A DNA stretch of 48,465 nucleotides from Candidatus Uhrbacteria bacterium. Its GTDB lineage: Bacteria; Patescibacteriota; Patescibacteriia; UBA9934; GWF2-40-263. Under the pieces are notes generated by a model, which did not search any database, was not told where the DNA came from, and saw nothing but the letters and a program-made list of their open reading frames with translations. The translations under genes and the position numbers were made by a program. Location: contig JAERTI010000053.1 in assembly GCA_016844925.1 (NCBI GenBank), positions 1-48,465 on the forward strand, written 5' to 3'. Numbering within the stretch: position 1 is the stretch's first letter; each line of letters opens with the position of its first letter. Shown one piece after another: positions 15,614-29,531 of the stretch.

Positions 15614-18600
15614 ATGAAACGTTTCCATTTCCCACGTCTAGCCGGCTTCTTGCTGGCGCTGACCATCAGCGCTGGCCTTGTCTTTGCGCCGCCGGTAATG
15701 GCTCAGACAGTGGATTTTGAAGCGTTTGCAACGGCCGCAGGGTTCTCTACAGATGCGGACGTCACGGTCATTATTGCGAGGTTGATTCGAACGGCCATTT
15801 CTCTTGTGGGGGTGATTGCTGTTGTGCTGATTATCATCGGAGGCTTTAAATTCATCACTGCCGCTGGTGACCCCACAAAAGTTCAGTCTGCCAAACGAAC
15901 GATCATGAATGCGGTGATTGGTTTGGTGATTGTGTTTGCTTCCTTTGCGATCACACAGTTTATTTTGAATGCGCTTGTTGATGCGACGGGGGGTACGGTG
16001 ACTGGCACCTCATCGAGCTACACCTCAACTTCAACATCAAGTACTACGAGTTCACAGTTTTATCTAAGTTCTTTGAACAATGAATGTTCAGAGGCGTTAA
16101 AGAACTTGCAGTTACAATTTGTCTTTTCCAGGAGTGTTGATGCTTCATCAACAGCGCTTGGTATTTTGGTTCAGGATGATGGGGCGGATGTTGATGGCAC
16201 CTTTGATATTTCTGGAAGATCGGTGACGTTTACGCCAAATCAAGTTTGTCCAGAGGACTCCTCGCAATATTGTTTTGATGCATCAACCGACTACACGGTG
16301 GACGTTGTCTCTGGAGTTTTGGTGTCCACCTCCGGCGCAGACCTTGTTTGTACAGATGCCTATCCGTGTAATTTCTCGTTTACAACAGGAACGGAAATTG
16401 ACACAGAGGGACCCACCATGGAGATCGATGATCCAGAAGACGGAGATTCCGTCTATCAAGATGGCGACCCTACAAAGCTTTGGGCAAATACAACGGATGA
16501 CACAGGTGTATCGACCGTTGATTTTTACGTTGTTACAGGTGACTCAGCTATCTACACGGCAGGAACAGACTTCTCAACCGAAGGCGTGCTTACTGGCGGC
16601 GATGCGGTAAATACGTTCTTTACGGACGATGCTGAAGAGTGGGACACAACAGGATACGTGACGAACCAGGAGTATCGTATTTGGGGAAAGGCCTATGACT
16701 GTGCAGGTAACACGGCCACTGCAGGTAGAATTGAAATTGTATTGCGTGCCGCAAACTGTAATAACGCCACTATTGATACAGAACTTGGGGAGGAGGAGTT
16801 GAACTGTGGTGGGGACTCAGACAGTGAGTATTACTGTGGTGCTTGTGCTGGGGCTGCTTGTGAAGAAGATTCCGACTGCTCTAGTGGTGAGTGTGTAGAT
16901 GGTGTCTGTGTTGATCGTGTAAAGATCACAGACATGTCACCTGGTGATGGTGCTGAAGGGAACCTTGTGACCATTGAAGGAGCTTCTTTTGGAAGTACGC
17001 CTGGAACGGTGACGTTCTTGGGTGGTGATGGGGATGATGACGATGTTGATACGAGTGCTTACACGTGTAATGCAGAGGTGCAGTGGTCTGACACAGAGAT
17101 TATTGTCGAGATTCCTACGGGGGCCGTAGATGGATATATCGCGGTAACGACAGCAGACGGGGATACGGACACGACCAATGATGACTATGGTCCGAACATG
17201 GCTGAGTTTGATGTAAATGCGATTGTTCGCTCTGGTATCTGTCAGCTCTCGCCCGATAGCGGAGAGCCAGAGACGTCCGTGGGTGTTTACGGAATTGGAT
17301 TTGGGTCATCTCAGGGAACATCGGAATTTCTCTTTGGGTCATACACCCCAGGAACATACATTTCATGGGCTGATGAAGAGTATATTGAGGTGTCCGTGCC
17401 AAATGTGAACAGCGGTGTCTACAAGGGGCAGGTCATAACAGGGGATTACGTTTGTATTGACTCCGGTGGAACATCCACAGGAGTCACTTGTAGCGAGGAC
17501 AGTGACTGTAATACTGATGGTGGCGAGAGTTGTGCGACTGGTTGGTGCTCAGAAACTCTTCATTACTGTGAAGAGGATGACGACTGTGGTGATGATGACG
17601 GGACCTGCGAGTCCATCATTGTCGGCTCTAATAGGGTGAGTTACACCATTGAAGATATTGACGCAGATGTCACGCCGGTCATTTCATCTATCGATAGCGG
17701 GTGGACGGCCTGTGAGGGTGGTTTTAATGCTGGTGATCGTTGTTCTGATGATGATGATTGTGGGGCGGGAACATGTGAGGACGCTGGAGATACTGGTCCG
17801 CCAGGGCAGTACATCACGATTTACGGAACGGGATTCGGTACGACAGAAGGACTCGTTTGGTTTGAGAACCAAGACTCAGGTGTCTATGCCTTAGGTGATA
17901 CGGAGTTCCCAGATGTGTGTGGGGACGATTTTTGGCATTCCACGTCAATCACGGTGAAGGTGCCGGAGGAGTACAATACAGACTCTCCGACGGCTGTTGA
18001 TTTTGATGAGTATAATTTGACGGTTGAGCGACCTGATGGCGGTGAGTCTGACGCCGTCGATTTTGAAATTTTGGATGACACCCCTGGGCCATCTGCTTGT
18101 CGCATCACCCCATCGGCTGGTCCTGCTGGTACAAGTGTCACGATTTACGGTGAGAACTTTGGTGACAGTGGTGACGTTGAGTTTTATTCAGAGGAAACCG
18201 CTTCTGTAGGCGATTGGGATAACGATGAGCTGAGTTACGTTATTGTTCCTTCTGCGGCTCTTACGGGTCCTGTGGCAGCGACAGAAGACACAAGTGGTTA
18301 TAGTTCAAACTCGTTGAATTTTTCTGTAGGCGACTGTCGTGAAGACGCAACGCTTTGTTCTGAGGCTGAGGCTTGCTGTGCAGATGGTTCCTGTTCCTCA
18401 AGTTGTCCTGCATCAACCGAAGTCTCCAGTCATTACGCCTACAAAATCTCCACGGGCATTACACCGCTGGTTCCTGAGGTGGTGATTCAGTGTTCTGATA
18501 GTGCGAAGTCTCCATCCCCATGGGAGGGTTGGAGTGACCCAGAGGACATTTGTATCGATGCAAACATCCGCGCAGATTTCACTCTCGCTATTGATCCGAC

Positions 18601-21600
18601 AACGTTGAACGGATCGACGGTTGTGGTGGAGCGTTGTGATACAGAAGATGGAGAAGGGGGCTGTACGGAAGCTGGGTGGAGTACCGTGGATTCGACAGAT
18701 TTCTCGTTTGTCCGCACGGATACAACCGTTATTTTGCAACCAGTTAGTTTCCTCGCGCAAGATACGTTGTACCAGGTAACGCTTGATGGTGATGGCACGC
18801 TTCCAGACATTCAAGCGACAGCGGCTGCCGGTGGCGGATATCTCGACGGGAATTTTAGTTGGCAGTTCCGCACACGTGAGAGCACGGACCAGTGTGAGGT
18901 CGGCGATGTATTGATTACGCCTAATGAGCATACTGCCACAGAAGTTGGAACCATTTCTTACTACGCTTCGCTTGTTGCTGCGGGTGACAGCTGTGTCACC
19001 ATTTCTTGTAGTGGTTATGAGCTTGAGTGGGATGCTGATAGTTCTGCAGCCACGATTCCAACAGAGGAGCCTGGAGTAGGTATTTGCGATAACACGGTGG
19101 TGGCGGTATCAGAAACGCCAGCTGAGACTCCTGTGATTATTTCTGCTGAGGTAGATGCCGAAGGAACACCATCGGGCGATGGGGATCTTTATATCAATTT
19201 TGTTGATCCTGAAGTTGAGGACTACTTCCCAGACTGTTCCACAGCCTGTATCAACGCGTTGCCGTATGCAGAGTTCAACGTCGCCATGGATGACAGTTTT
19301 ACCTATGGTGCAAGTGGCAACATTCGTATGGCTGAGTGTCCTGACTCACTCTGTCATATAGATGAGATCGATTACGATGCCGTGGATTTTGTGAGCTCAG
19401 CGTCCTATTCAGATACAACACACATACTTTCTATCGTCTTCAATTACGAGGAGACTATGGAAGCGAATACCTGGTACCGAGTATGGATCGATGGGGAGGT
19501 TGAGTCAGCTACAGGAGTAGCACTTGAGGAGTCTGGGTCAAACTACGGCACCGAAGCAAACCTTTATTTTGAAGATGACTTCTCTTGGAAGTTTAAGACC
19601 AAGGACTCAGATGTCACCTGTGATATCGATTCGGTTTCTGTGAATCCGTCCTTGATCAACATGAGTTACATCGGCGAGCGTGCAGAGTTTGATGCGACAG
19701 CTGTCGGTGAACCAGATGACTGTTCGGCAAGCGGGCAAGCACTACAGGCAGGTGACTACACATGGGACGCGTGGACAGCGACGGATAATCCCGACACGAT
19801 TACACCTGCCAGCGGAACGTCTACGACACAAGAAAACATTGTGGCCTACATGGTTGCTGACGGCGCCATCGATCTCACGGATGAGATTCCTGCGTACTGC
19901 ACAACCTCTTGTTTGTACGCCGGTGCACCGGTAACAGAGTTTGACGCAGTTTGTGGAGATAATAGCGTTGATACAGGAGAAGACTGTGATGACGGAAATG
20001 ATGCTAATGGCGACGGTTGTTCATCCACCTGTCTTTATGAGACGGATGAGGTGAGTCAGTGTGCACAGGAGTGTTCTGGATCTGGAGCGACATGTACATC
20101 AGATAGCTCCTGTGAGGAAACGTGTGAGAGCGCAACATGCTCAAGCGCCTCTGACGTTGGGAATGCTTGTACGGCTGATGAAGATTGTGACAGTGGTAGT
20201 TGTGGTGACGAGGCGACCTGTGAAGATTACGAGGATGCAGACAACGAATGTTCCAGCAACGACGCCTGTTCAGGTTCCTGTGTTGGAGAGTGTTCTCTCA
20301 CAGGAAGTAGTTGTTCAGGACCTGACACAGACTGTTCTTACTCCAGTGGTGATACCTGTGACATCACGGGTATTGGCTGTTGTGGTGATGGAACCCTCAA
20401 TGCAGGGAACTTTGAAGAATGTGACGACGGCAACCTCTCCAGTGGCGATGGCTGTTCATCAAGTTGCCAGAACGAAGGATCTTCATCTGTTGGCGCTGCC
20501 TGTGGGGATGGATCACGTGATTACAACCCGAGCCAGGGTGGAGAAGATTGTGATGATGGCAACAATGTTAGCGGTGATGGCTGTTCAAGGCAGTGTTTGA
20601 ACGAGGGGTCTACCTCTGATGAAGATGCGTACTCCAGCTGTGGAGACGGATTCATTGGCCTAGGTGAAGAGTGTGACGATGGGACAACGGATGGACTCGA
20701 TGGCGTCATGGAAGACGGTGATGGTTGTTCTGTTGCTTGTTTGAACGAAGGTTCATTATCTATTGGTGCGACATGTGGAAATGGAAGTCGTGATTACACA
20801 CCTATTGAAGGAGGGGAGGATTGTGATGATGGAAATACAGAGAACGGCGACGGTTGTTCATCTGACTGTTTGAATGAAGGCGCCTCTTACAACAATACGA
20901 TTATTTCGTTCTGTGGCGATGGAGACATTACCTGGCTTGAGGCCCGGGGAGGTGAGGAATGTGACGCTCCTACCACCGCAACGTATGTCAACGGCGATTA
21001 CGCTGTAAGTGTCGTGGCAACAGGTGCACCGATGGAGGTGGATTCAGCAACATCACTTGCAACCTCTGATATTTCTGTGACAGCCGAAGATGAAACAGGG
21101 ACAGCCAATCTTCAGCTCGAATGTTCTTGTACGATGGACTACATGTGTTCTACAGATGGATCACTTGGTTGTGGTGATTCTGGTTGTTGTGTGCCACGTC
21201 CTGAATATGGAACGATCAATCCAGCAGATAATACGTCTGCACCTGGTGATGGTCACTGTCGAAACACGGCTGTGTGGGTTGAGTTTACGGAAGACATGAA
21301 TGAGCTGACCTTTGATGAGAGTGTGGATGAAAATGATGATGGGGTGATTTCAGATGACGAGTTTGATGCAAATCTTTATCTTGATCTTGTCGAGCTAGAA
21401 GGATCAGAGGTGACAAGCGCAACGTGTCCGACAGACGATGGGTACGTTGGAGTTTCGTTTGCCATGGAGGACCAGCCAATCTTGGTTCGCGCCTGGAGCT
21501 GGTTGAAGCGAACCGTACTTGGATTCTTTGGTCGCACAGCGGTTGCTTCAGATGCCTACGGTTGTTACGTCCCTGTCACCTACGAGACCATGCGTGTTGA

Positions 21601-24600
21601 TAGCGATGGTGACAGCGCGATTGATTCCATGCGTGTGTATCTCCGTTACAGTACGCTTCTTGAGGAGGATGCAGAATACCGACTTGTGATGCTTGGAGAT
21701 GATGAGGATGAGGATACGTTGCACGAAGGGCTCATCAGCGCGTACGGAGGGGCACTCTGTATCGGTACGGCATGTTCCGACGATGAGGCCACGCAGAGCT
21801 TCTATGTCGGCGAAGAGATTTGTGAGCTTGATGAAGTGGTGACAGAGGACCAAGGTGACATCACGGCAGCATCCTATGAGGATGCAAGTTCGGGATTGTT
21901 TACATCTGCTGACGAGGTGCATCAATTCCTTGCAACGCCATACACGATTCGTTCTAGTGGTGTCCGAGAGGAGATTACAGAGCTTCCATTGGCGTATGAA
22001 TGGGAATGGAGCTGGATTTCAACGTCGACGAGCAATACACCAACAGATGATGACGTGGTTGAAGTTGTGGCGGATGTTGATGCGGTAACAGCGCAATTCC
22101 AAAGTGCCGGACTGAACGGGGTTGATGTGGCTCTGGCAACGGCAACGATTACAACGGATGAGCTTTTTGAAACATCAACGGCTGGTTCCACAGTGACCGG
22201 TCCGGAAGATGTCACAGCATTGCTTTGTGAGAACGTCTGGCCTGCCACAGACTCCAGTCTTGGATTCCCGTATGTTGAGGATGATCTGCCAAGTTACTTC
22301 TCGTTCTATTACTGTCGCGATGCAGGTGAAGAGGGGACAGACGATGACCTTCCTGCCTTAAACGATCCAATCGAAGTTGCTTCACTTTCGTCATCTGGAA
22401 TCACGAAGGAGTTGATCTTCCAGGTGGATGGTACGAGTGATGCTATTGGTGTGCGTGTGATTCCGAACGAGGAATACCTCTCACCAAGTGCTTGGGTAGA
22501 GGAGCAGGGATTCACGGGGTCTTTTACGGAAACAACACTCGATGGCTACCAAGCTGTGATGGCTGGAACCACGTACTACGTAGCAGCGGCCAATGAATAC
22601 CAATCAACGCTGTATCCAAATATCTACGTTATTTCTTACAACGAAGATGCTGGTGATGAGGCGTCTGAGATCTTTGCACTGATCATGGATACCTTTGTTT
22701 TCAATGCTAATGACGATGATGTTGAAGATGTGGCCTTGTGTCGTTATGGATCATCGGATTACACGACAGACGAAGATGGAAGCTATATTTCTTGTGAGTA
22801 CGAGAGTGATTGTTACGAGGCCTGTGAGGATGGAAGTTGTTCTCATGATGCCGAGGATATTGATTGTGTAAATGACAAAGGAAAGCTCACCCGTGACATG
22901 AAGCGTCTTACGGATGTGACAGACATGATTGCGGTGATCGATGCCTATGGCGAGGACAACATGCACTGTTCCGTCACCAAGGGGCAGAGCTGTGATGAGG
23001 ATGACGATTGTCCTGGTACGGAGGAGTGTCTCGAGGGATATCCAGAGATTCAGACGGGAACCTTTATTCCTTCGCTCACTAATTCGATTTGGGGTTCCTG
23101 GAATAGTGAGCTGAGCAACGCCCTGGGCTCAACACTTCCAACCGATCCAATCAACGAGTTCTTCCAGTGTGACGAAGAGGGCTATGACGAAGCATCTTGT
23201 TGGAACGGGGAGTCTGGTACATTCATGTGTCCAGATGATTCTCATTTGTACAGCTATCAAAGTGTTGGTGGTGAGGCGTACATGCTCTATGCGCAGCTCG
23301 AGATCGCAGGTGAGCGTACATGGGCCTACGATATTGACATGAGTAGCACGGATAATGTCACGGTTACGGTTGAATATCCCTATCGTCACGCCCCATCAAG
23401 TTCGCTTACCATTCAAGACGGATTCGATCGTACAGCAGACTTCTGTGACGGTGACGCGATTGGAGAGGATGTGATCTGTGGTGATGGTATTCAGGGTGTT
23501 GGTGAAGCTTGTGAGCTTGGTGATACAGACGTTGAGCTTTGTGACTATGACGGCGATGGAACAGCAGACGATGGCCAGGTCACCGTTTCTTGCTATAAGG
23601 ACTCGACTGACCAATGTGTCATGCAGACAGCCTCAGAGGCAGAAACAGAAGGGGCTGAGTGTTTCCCATTTGAGTGTGGAAACGGTGTCATCGATGGTGA
23701 TGAAGAGTGTGATGACGGATCACTCAACGGTACCTATGGATTCTGTGGTGATGATTGTACCTACGACGACGCCTACTATTGTGGAGACGGATACCTTGCC
23801 GGTGGTGAGGAGTGTGACTGTGGAACCACATCCAACTTCAGCACCCTCGCTTCTGACACCTGGGCGGTTGCTGTTGGAACTTGTGATGTATCGAACGGAC
23901 AATACTCATCAGATATCGATCTTTCGTGTGCGTACAACTGTACGGCTCCAGGATTGGCTTGTGGCGATGAGGTCGTGAACGGTTCTGAGGAGTGTGATGG
24001 AGACTACGAAGAGTATGCCGGCGCGCTGTGTGACGATGGTTCTGGTACCGAATGTGTTTCAGATGATGATTGCGATTCTGGGGTCACATGTGGAGGGTCA
24101 GCCACCTATGATGCTTGTGGTATTGGAGATGTCTGTGCAGATTACGAAGATGCAGGAGACGCGTGTACTGATGGCACAGATTGCGATTCAGGATCTTGTA
24201 CAAATGACACCTGTGATGGTGCCAGTGATGTGGGTGTTGCCTGTGATTCCACATCAACGCTTGGAACCTACATTTATTCTTCCGGTGTGTGTGAGTCGCA
24301 TACGTGCCCAGACTTTGATTACGAACTCTTCCGTTATCGAACTTGTGCTGGACCAACGGATTCTAACGCCTGTGAATGGAATACTTGGCAGGATTGTGTT
24401 GGTGGTACACAGCAGTGTGGAAACGGTGAGGTTGAGGGGACCGAAGCTTGTGACGACGGAAATGGATCAAACAATGATGAATGTACAAATAACTGTGAGC
24501 TCAATGTCTGTGGCGATGATCACGTGAATGTTGGTGTAGAGAGTTGTGATGATGGCGATGACAACGGTGAGGAGTGTGAAGCGGGCTATGAGAGCTCTTG

Positions 24601-26380
24601 TACCTACTGTACGACCACCTGTCAGTACCAGGTTCGCTCTGGTGGATACTGTGGTGATCAGGAGGTGAATGGAAATGAGGTGTGTGACGGGGCGTATTCA
24701 ACAGAGTTTATGTACTACGATGCAGGTGTTCGTGAGATAAGTGGGACTTGTGATGAATATGACGTGGATACAAAGACCGTTAGTGACCTTGATGATGATG
24801 GAGTTGATGAGACGTTTTCATGCCGATGGATTGGAGTCTGTAATGGCGGAAGTGAAAACGGTGATTACTGTACGCTCGACTACGCATCCTATGTGGTTCT
24901 TGGAACCATCGGTGATCTTAACTCTGGTTCTGATCGCAACAGCTGTGGCTCAGACGGAGAGTGTGTTCCACCTGTCTGTGCCGGTGATTGTGGATCTTCG
25001 TGTCCTATTAGTTTCGAGACAACTAGCTTGCTTGTACAGAGCGAGCTTGAGGGGGCTGAGCCGACAGGATCCATCGATTTGTACAGTTACCAGAATGACG
25101 AAGGAGCTTCTCCTGACAACGGTGTGATTTACGTACCTGCGTGTACGGTGGCAACATCTCTCGTGGCTGATATCGATGACGAAGAAGTGGTTCTTCCAGA
25201 TGTAGACATTGTCTTTGTGACGGACTTGTCTGGTTCTATGGATTGGGATCCTGATAGAAATGATTACTGTGAAGGTGGAAGTAATGATGGGGATTCATGT
25301 TCAGCGCATAGCGAGTGTGGATCCACGACCTATTCTTGTAGTAGTGGATACTGTACAGGCGGGATTTTCAACGGTGATGAATGTTCATCAAGCGCTGATT
25401 GTCCTGAATATGCTTGTTCGGAATACGGGGCACCTGTTGGAGAACGTCGAATTGATTTCGTTGTAGACGCAACAAAGGATGCCATTCAAGATCTGTATGA
25501 TGCCTATGATCTTTCATCTGCCGAGATGCAGGTTGGGTTGGTGTCCTACTCAACAAATTTTGAAAGTAGTGCTTCAGCGTTCTGTGACTATGGTGGATCA
25601 ACGGCTCCGTCTCGTGACGGTGCCTGGATGGATACGTATTCTGACGACGGAGTGGGGCTGCTGAGTGATTCATGGGAGAATTCAGTTGTTGCTTATGTGG
25701 ATGCGTACACGGCTTGTGTGGAAAGAGGTTCTGGTGGAACAACGACTTATTCTGGTGTTGATAGGGCGCTTACGGGTCTATCAGCTTCAACGGCGGATGT
25801 GAAGATTGTGGTGCTTCTTTCTGATGGGGACCCATCTTATAGTGCGGATTTCTACCTCTCAGGTGACGGCGATACGTGTACTGAGGAGACCTCAAGCTAC
25901 CAGGGTTCTTGGACAGGAGTGGAAGCCTGTGTGGCTGATATTGCAGATGATTTCATGGAAGATAATTCTTACTCAGACATCATCTTCTATTCAGCGGCCG
26001 TAACGACCGATGATGACCTCAAGGGATACATGGCCCACATGTCGAGTAATGAATGTGCTTGGGACGATATCGAGGATGAGGATGACTGTGAGGGGAACTA
26101 TGCCTTCGCGGCGGAAACGGCTGATGAAATTACGGAGATGTACGCAGCTATTGTGAACTCTATTTTGGGAACGAACGTAGCGCTCTCGGCTGAGAATAAT
26201 GACAACGAGATCATTACAACGATTGGAGAAGTGCTCCCTGGTGGAAGCACCACGCTCCCATTCCCAGATGAGTTTGTCTGTCAGTCCTCTGAGCAGACGC
26301 TACCACTGCGTCATGAATTCTACGGAAGTGGCTACATGACCTTCGATGACATTACACTCACTTACTGTCCGTACGAGTAA
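15614..26380 (+). CDS. giant Cys-rich surface protein with VirB2-like N-terminus and C-terminal von Willebrand A domain (3588 aa)
   Basis: One uninterrupted 10.8-kb frame. In order: signal peptide (about 1-31, VMAQ), VirB2/TrbC-like two-helix module (53-130), Ser/Thr linker, Big_5-like domain (148-255), Ig-like region, a small Cys cluster (380-432), four IPT/TIG-like repeats (about 436-908; [37 protein letters not shown]), further Big_5-like domains, then two clusters of DUF4215/myxococcal disulfide repeats (CGDG...ECDDGN...GDGCSSxC; about 1446-1795 and 2620-3030, some 13 copies). An EF-hand-like loop [13 protein letters not shown] is near 1905. A vWA domain begins near 3196 with the MIDAS motif DLSGS and a later SDGDPS. 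The very acidic composition, about 370 kDa, and the many Cys pairs suggest a calcium- and disulfide-stabilised surface adhesin (inference). No frameshift seen. Confidence 0.88.
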   Translation: MKRFHFPRLAGFLLALTISAGLVFAPPVMAQTVDFEAFATAAGFSTDADVTVIIARLIRTAISLVGVIAVVLIIIGGFKFITAAGDPTKVQSAKRTIMNAVIGLVIVFASFAITQFILNALVDATGGTVTGTSSSYTSTSTSSTTSSQFYLSSLNNECSEALKNLQLQFVFSRSVDASSTALGILVQDDGADVDGTFDISGRSVTFTPNQVCPEDSSQYCFDASTDYTVDVVSGVLVSTSGADLVCTDAYPCNFSFTTGTEIDTEGPTMEIDDPEDGDSVYQDGDPTKLWANTTDDTGVSTVDFYVVTGDSAIYTAGTDFSTEGVLTGGDAVNTFFTDDAEEWDTTGYVTNQEYRIWGKAYDCAGNTATAGRIEIVLRAANCNNATIDTELGEEELNCGGDSDSEYYCGACAGAACEEDSDCSSGECVDGVCVDRVKITDMSPGDGAEGNLVTIEGASFGSTPGTVTFLGGDGDDDDVDTSAYTCNAEVQWSDTEIIVEIPTGAVDGYIAVTTADGDTDTTNDDYGPNMAEFDVNAIVRSGICQLSPDSGEPETSVGVYGIGFGSSQGTSEFLFGSYTPGTYISWADEEYIEVSVPNVNSGVYKGQVITGDYVCIDSGGTSTGVTCSEDSDCNTDGGESCATGWCSETLHYCEEDDDCGDDDGTCESIIVGSNRVSYTIEDIDADVTPVISSIDSGWTACEGGFNAGDRCSDDDDCGAGTCEDAGDTGPPGQYITIYGTGFGTTEGLVWFENQDSGVYALGDTEFPDVCGDDFWHSTSITVKVPEEYNTDSPTAVDFDEYNLTVERPDGGESDAVDFEILDDTPGPSACRITPSAGPAGTSVTIYGENFGDSGDVEFYSEETASVGDWDNDELSYVIVPSAALTGPVAATEDTSGYSSNSLNFSVGDCREDATLCSEAEACCADGSCSSSCPASTEVSSHYAYKISTGITPLVPEVVIQCSDSAKSPSPWEGWSDPEDICIDANIRADFTLAIDPTTLNGSTVVVERCDTEDGEGGCTEAGWSTVDSTDFSFVRTDTTVILQPVSFLAQDTLYQVTLDGDGTLPDIQATAAAGGGYLDGNFSWQFRTRESTDQCEVGDVLITPNEHTATEVGTISYYASLVAAGDSCVTISCSGYELEWDADSSAATIPTEEPGVGICDNTVVAVSETPAETPVIISAEVDAEGTPSGDGDLYINFVDPEVEDYFPDCSTACINALPYAEFNVAMDDSFTYGASGNIRMAECPDSLCHIDEIDYDAVDFVSSASYSDTTHILSIVFNYEETMEANTWYRVWIDGEVESATGVALEESGSNYGTEANLYFEDDFSWKFKTKDSDVTCDIDSVSVNPSLINMSYIGERAEFDATAVGEPDDCSASGQALQAGDYTWDAWTATDNPDTITPASGTSTTQENIVAYMVADGAIDLTDEIPAYCTTSCLYAGAPVTEFDAVCGDNSVDTGEDCDDGNDANGDGCSSTCLYETDEVSQCAQECSGSGATCTSDSSCEETCESATCSSASDVGNACTADEDCDSGSCGDEATCEDYEDADNECSSNDACSGSCVGECSLTGSSCSGPDTDCSYSSGDTCDITGIGCCGDGTLNAGNFEECDDGNLSSGDGCSSSCQNEGSSSVGAACGDGSRDYNPSQGGEDCDDGNNVSGDGCSRQCLNEGSTSDEDAYSSCGDGFIGLGEECDDGTTDGLDGVMEDGDGCSVACLNEGSLSIGATCGNGSRDYTPIEGGEDCDDGNTENGDGCSSDCLNEGASYNNTIISFCGDGDITWLEARGGEECDAPTTATYVNGDYAVSVVATGAPMEVDSATSLATSDISVTAEDETGTANLQLECSCTMDYMCSTDGSLGCGDSGCCVPRPEYGTINPADNTSAPGDGHCRNTAVWVEFTEDMNELTFDESVDENDDGVISDDEFDANLYLDLVELEGSEVTSATCPTDDGYVGVSFAMEDQPILVRAWSWLKRTVLGFFGRTAVASDAYGCYVPVTYETMRVDSDGDSAIDSMRVYLRYSTLLEEDAEYRLVMLGDDEDEDTLHEGLISAYGGALCIGTACSDDEATQSFYVGEEICELDEVVTEDQGDITAASYEDASSGLFTSADEVHQFLATPYTIRSSGVREEITELPLAYEWEWSWISTSTSNTPTDDDVVEVVADVDAVTAQFQSAGLNGVDVALATATITTDELFETSTAGSTVTGPEDVTALLCENVWPATDSSLGFPYVEDDLPSYFSFYYCRDAGEEGTDDDLPALNDPIEVASLSSSGITKELIFQVDGTSDAIGVRVIPNEEYLSPSAWVEEQGFTGSFTETTLDGYQAVMAGTTYYVAAANEYQSTLYPNIYVISYNEDAGDEASEIFALIMDTFVFNANDDDVEDVALCRYGSSDYTTDEDGSYISCEYESDCYEACEDGSCSHDAEDIDCVNDKGKLTRDMKRLTDVTDMIAVIDAYGEDNMHCSVTKGQSCDEDDDCPGTEECLEGYPEIQTGTFIPSLTNSIWGSWNSELSNALGSTLPTDPINEFFQCDEEGYDEASCWNGESGTFMCPDDSHLYSYQSVGGEAYMLYAQLEIAGERTWAYDIDMSSTDNVTVTVEYPYRHAPSSSLTIQDGFDRTADFCDGDAIGEDVICGDGIQGVGEACELGDTDVELCDYDGDGTADDGQVTVSCYKDSTDQCVMQTASEAETEGAECFPFECGNGVIDGDEECDDGSLNGTYGFCGDDCTYDDAYYCGDGYLAGGEECDCGTTSNFSTLASDTWAVAVGTCDVSNGQYSSDIDLSCAYNCTAPGLACGDEVVNGSEECDGDYEEYAGALCDDGSGTECVSDDDCDSGVTCGGSATYDACGIGDVCADYEDAGDACTDGTDCDSGSCTNDTCDGASDVGVACDSTSTLGTYIYSSGVCESHTCPDFDYELFRYRTCAGPTDSNACEWNTWQDCVGGTQQCGNGEVEGTEACDDGNGSNNDECTNNCELNVCGDDHVNVGVESCDDGDDNGEECEAGYESSCTYCTTTCQYQVRSGGYCGDQEVNGNEVCDGAYSTEFMYYDAGVREISGTCDEYDVDTKTVSDLDDDGVDETFSCRWIGVCNGGSENGDYCTLDYASYVVLGTIGDLNSGSDRNSCGSDGECVPPVCAGDCGSSCPISFETTSLLVQSELEGAEPTGSIDLYSYQNDEGASPDNGVIYVPACTVATSLVADIDDEEVVLPDVDIVFVTDLSGSMDWDPDRNDYCEGGSNDGDSCSAHSECGSTTYSCSSGYCTGGIFNGDECSSSADCPEYACSEYGAPVGERRIDFVVDATKDAIQDLYDAYDLSSAEMQVGLVSYSTNFESSASAFCDYGGSTAPSRDGAWMDTYSDDGVGLLSDSWENSVVAYVDAYTACVERGSGGTTTYSGVDRALTGLSASTADVKIVVLLSDGDPSYSADFYLSGDGDTCTEETSSYQGSWTGVEACVADIADDFMEDNSYSDIIFYSAAVTTDDDLKGYMAHMSSNECAWDDIEDEDDCEGNYAFAAETADEITEMYAAIVNSILGTNVALSAENNDNEIITTIGEVLPGGSTTLPFPDEFVCQSSEQTLPLRHEFYGSGYMTFDDITLTYCPYE

Positions 26381-26381
26381 T

Positions 26382-27155
26382 ATGGATTTGAACGATTACC
26401 CAACCGAGCGAAACATTCCGTGGAAGCCAGTGGCTCTAGGTGCCGGCGCTCTGGTTTTGGTTGTTGTGTTGATTGTCGTTCTCCTGCGGGTGTTTGGTGG
26501 GGGAGCGGAAGAGGTGATTTTGATTCCACGTGGTGAGGCAGATGTAGAAGAGTTGTCTGTGGGTGAGATTACACAGCTGGCCGAAGAGCAGCAGTCGGCA
26601 GATGTGTGTGAGTATCTAGATGATGAGCAGGAAAAAGATAATTGTTACTGGGGTGTTGCCAAGGAGAGCGCGGATGCGTCCTATTGTCAGAGCATGGTGA
26701 GCAATGCGGATCGGTGTCATGACAGTGTGTACTTGAGCCTGGCACTCGAGAAAAGTGATTGGGCCTACTGCGCCGAGATGATTGACGGTACACGACGTAC
26801 GCAGTGTGCGGAGCTATTTGCTTCGCCCGTGACTGATGAGCGATGTGAACCAGGGAGTCAGCGCTGTGAAGATCTCGATCAGTTAGCAAGAGCGATTGAG
26901 GCAGCTGACATCGAGCTCTGTAGTCCAATTGAAGACGGGTCCCTGTATGAAGATTGTCTTGTGGGAGTTGAGGATGTCTTGCTAGAAGTCGGCACGCCAG
27001 ACCCAGATGAAGATGCTGACGGTGATGGACTGACGCTTGCTGAAGAGCAACAGTATGGAACCGATCCGAACGATCCTGATACTGACGGTGATGGGTACTC
27101 CGATGGCGACGAGGTTGCTTCCGGATATAACCCTACCGGATCAGGTTCTCTCTAA
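26382..27155 (+). CDS. single-pass membrane protein with Cys-rich region and TSP3 calcium-binding repeats (257 aa)
   Basis: A short cytoplasmic N-terminus with the motif IPWKP precedes one membrane helix ([22 protein letters not shown]). The outer part has about ten Cys in a helical, Glu-rich region ([30 protein letters not shown]) and ends with two thrombospondin type 3 repeats ([33 protein letters not shown]). The ATG is one base after the stop of the giant gene, so the two are cotranslated; an in-frame ATG at 26346 lies within the giant gene and was not chosen. Probable surface partner of the giant protein (inference from context). Confidence 0.82.
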   Translation: MDLNDYPTERNIPWKPVALGAGALVLVVVLIVVLLRVFGGGAEEVILIPRGEADVEELSVGEITQLAEEQQSADVCEYLDDEQEKDNCYWGVAKESADASYCQSMVSNADRCHDSVYLSLALEKSDWAYCAEMIDGTRRTQCAELFASPVTDERCEPGSQRCEDLDQLARAIEAADIELCSPIEDGSLYEDCLVGVEDVLLEVGTPDPDEDADGDGLTLAEEQQYGTDPNDPDTDGDGYSDGDEVASGYNPTGSGSL

Positions 27156-27178
27156 ATTCAACGATCAACTGCCAACTA

Positions 27179-27184
27179 CATAAT
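27179..27184 (+). promoter_or_regulatory. possible -10 box for the gene at 27195
   Basis: CATAAT ends 10 nt before the ATG at 27195, the spacing seen at other leaderless starts here. The -35 match (ATTCAA, 27156-27161) is weak. Confidence 0.35.
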
Positions 27185-27194
27185 CTTTCTCTCT

Positions 27195-28010
<816 letters not shown>

Positions 28011-28014
28011 CATC

Positions 28015-29100
28015 ATGTTCGACAAAAAGAAAAAACAAATCGAAAAGCCCACCGCCGTAGAGGCGCAGGCTCAAGCAACACCCTCAGGACCCGAGGCGCG
28101 CGTCTTTACGATGCCTGAGCGCTATAGGCATGGTGCAGAGGGAAAAATGCATGAGCCAGAGAAAAAGAAGAAATCAAAAGCTCAGGTTGAAGTAAAAGCC
28201 CCTGCCGCCCCATCAGCACCGCCACCTCCACCAAAACCGAAAACTCCTGCCAAAAAGGGCAGGAGCACGAAATTGATTGTTATTGGTGGTCTTATCGGAA
28301 TTATTATTTTGGCTCTTGGGGGATGGTTTGCGCTTACACTTGTTGCAGAGCCTGAACCGGTTGTCGTAGTAAGGGAAGAACCTGAGGAACCAGAAGAGCC
28401 TCAGGTTGTCGAAACAGAGGAACCGGAGGAGCCAGAGGAACCAGAGGAGCCTGTAGAGCCAGAGGGAGATCCGTTTGCTACGGAGGTGACTCCTGGTGTG
28501 GACTCAGACTCTGACGGACTCTCAGACACGGAGGAGGATCTTGTGTATGAGACGAACTCACGACTTCCAGATACAGACGCGGATGGGTTCTTGGATGGCA
28601 ATGAGGTGTTCCATCGCTATAACCCAAATGGAACAGCACCGGGAACGTTGATCGAGTCAGGATTAGTGGTGCTCTACCAAGGGCAGGCTGGTTTAGAGCT
28701 CTTCGAGTTTAGCTACCCGACGGTATTTGAAATGGAGGAGATCGATGGTGAAATTGTGTTGGATGCGCAAACTGGAGAAGGGTTTAGGATCACGTTTGAG
28801 GAAAAGGCTGTGGCAGTGGATCTTGTTGATTGGGTAGAGCAAGAAGTGGGTCTTGAGGACTATGTTGAAGATACGACCAAGACAGGACTCCCGCTTGTTC
28901 AGTCCAACAACTTACTTGTTGCCTATATTGACTTAGGGTCTGCCGTACTCGTGTTTAACTACGATACCGGGATTAAGGCGCGCGTCGACTATCTCCAGAC
29001 ACTCAAGATGATGATCAACTCGGTTGAGCTTGTGGGAGCTGTGGCGGTTGACGAAACATTCTCTGAGCCCGTCGAGGTGGTGGACGAGACGGCGCTATGA
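28015..29100 (+). CDS. membrane protein with TSP3 repeats and a C-terminal globular domain (361 aa)
   Basis: The third member of the trio. A basic N-terminus (MFDKKKKQIEKP) and Pro-rich stretch lead into one membrane helix (LIVIGGLIGIIILALGGWFAL). An acidic Glu-Pro spacer (EEPEEPEEPEEP) and two TSP3 repeats (DSDSDGLSDTEEDLVYETN, DTDADGFLDGNEVFHRYNP) follow. Unlike its neighbours it has a further 150-residue globular domain (VLYQGQAGLELFEFSYPTVFEM to the end) that I do not recognise; it resembles the small lipoprotein-type domain found in other CPR surface proteins. I start at 28015, 4 nt after the upstream stop, instead of 27988 inside the upstream gene. It overlaps ybeY by 4 nt (ATGA). Confidence 0.8.
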   Translation: MFDKKKKQIEKPTAVEAQAQATPSGPEARVFTMPERYRHGAEGKMHEPEKKKKSKAQVEVKAPAAPSAPPPPPKPKTPAKKGRSTKLIVIGGLIGIIILALGGWFALTLVAEPEPVVVVREEPEEPEEPQVVETEEPEEPEEPEEPVEPEGDPFATEVTPGVDSDSDGLSDTEEDLVYETNSRLPDTDADGFLDGNEVFHRYNPNGTAPGTLIESGLVVLYQGQAGLELFEFSYPTVFEMEEIDGEIVLDAQTGEGFRITFEEKAVAVDLVDWVEQEVGLEDYVEDTTKTGLPLVQSNNLLVAYIDLGSAVLVFNYDTGIKARVDYLQTLKMMINSVELVGAVAVDETFSEPVEVVDETAL

Positions 29101-29531
29101 TTCGCGTCGAACTGAACCAGTCTCGACTCCGTGGTGGACAACGTATCCCCCGGGCAGTTCTTGAACGAACGTTGCGAGCGACATCAAGGGCTCTGGGCTC
29201 GCCAGAGGCGACGATCTCTGTCGCCTTCATCTCTCCTGCACAGATGCGCAAGCTGAATAAAGCATGGAGAGGAAAAGATCGAGTCACTGACGTGCTTTCG
29301 TTCGAGCTGGATGAAGGAGAGGTAAAAGGGGAGGTGCTCATGAGTTATGAGCAAGCTGTTAAACAAGCAAAAGAGGTTGGGCACAGTACTCGAGACGAAA
29401 TAGTGTTTCTTCTCGTGCACGGCATTCTTCATGTCTTTGGTTATGACCACGAGCGCCCAGTCGACAAAAAGAAGATGTTTCCACTGCAGGAAAAAATACT
29501 GACGTCACTTGATATTGACCCGCGGCTATGA
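29097..29531 (+). CDS. ybeY: endoribonuclease YbeY
   Basis: Metal-dependent RNase for 16S rRNA 3' end maturation and ribosome quality control. The diagnostic zinc motif HGxLHxxGYDH is present with His108, His112 and His118 (HGILHVFGYDH), and DRVTDVLSFE precedes it in the usual position. Length is 144 aa. Its start overlaps the upstream stop as ATGA and its own stop overlaps the dgkA start, so translation is coupled on both sides. Confidence 0.94.
   Translation: MIRVELNQSRLRGGQRIPRAVLERTLRATSRALGSPEATISVAFISPAQMRKLNKAWRGKDRVTDVLSFELDEGEVKGEVLMSYEQAVKQAKEVGHSTRDEIVFLLVHGILHVFGYDHERPVDKKKMFPLQEKILTSLDIDPRL

Noticed and set aside
20380-20990. Frequent CGDG...CDDGN repeats as evidence of assembly duplication
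   Set aside because: The copies differ at nucleotide and protein level and match a known disulfide-repeat family, so they are genuine protein repeats.
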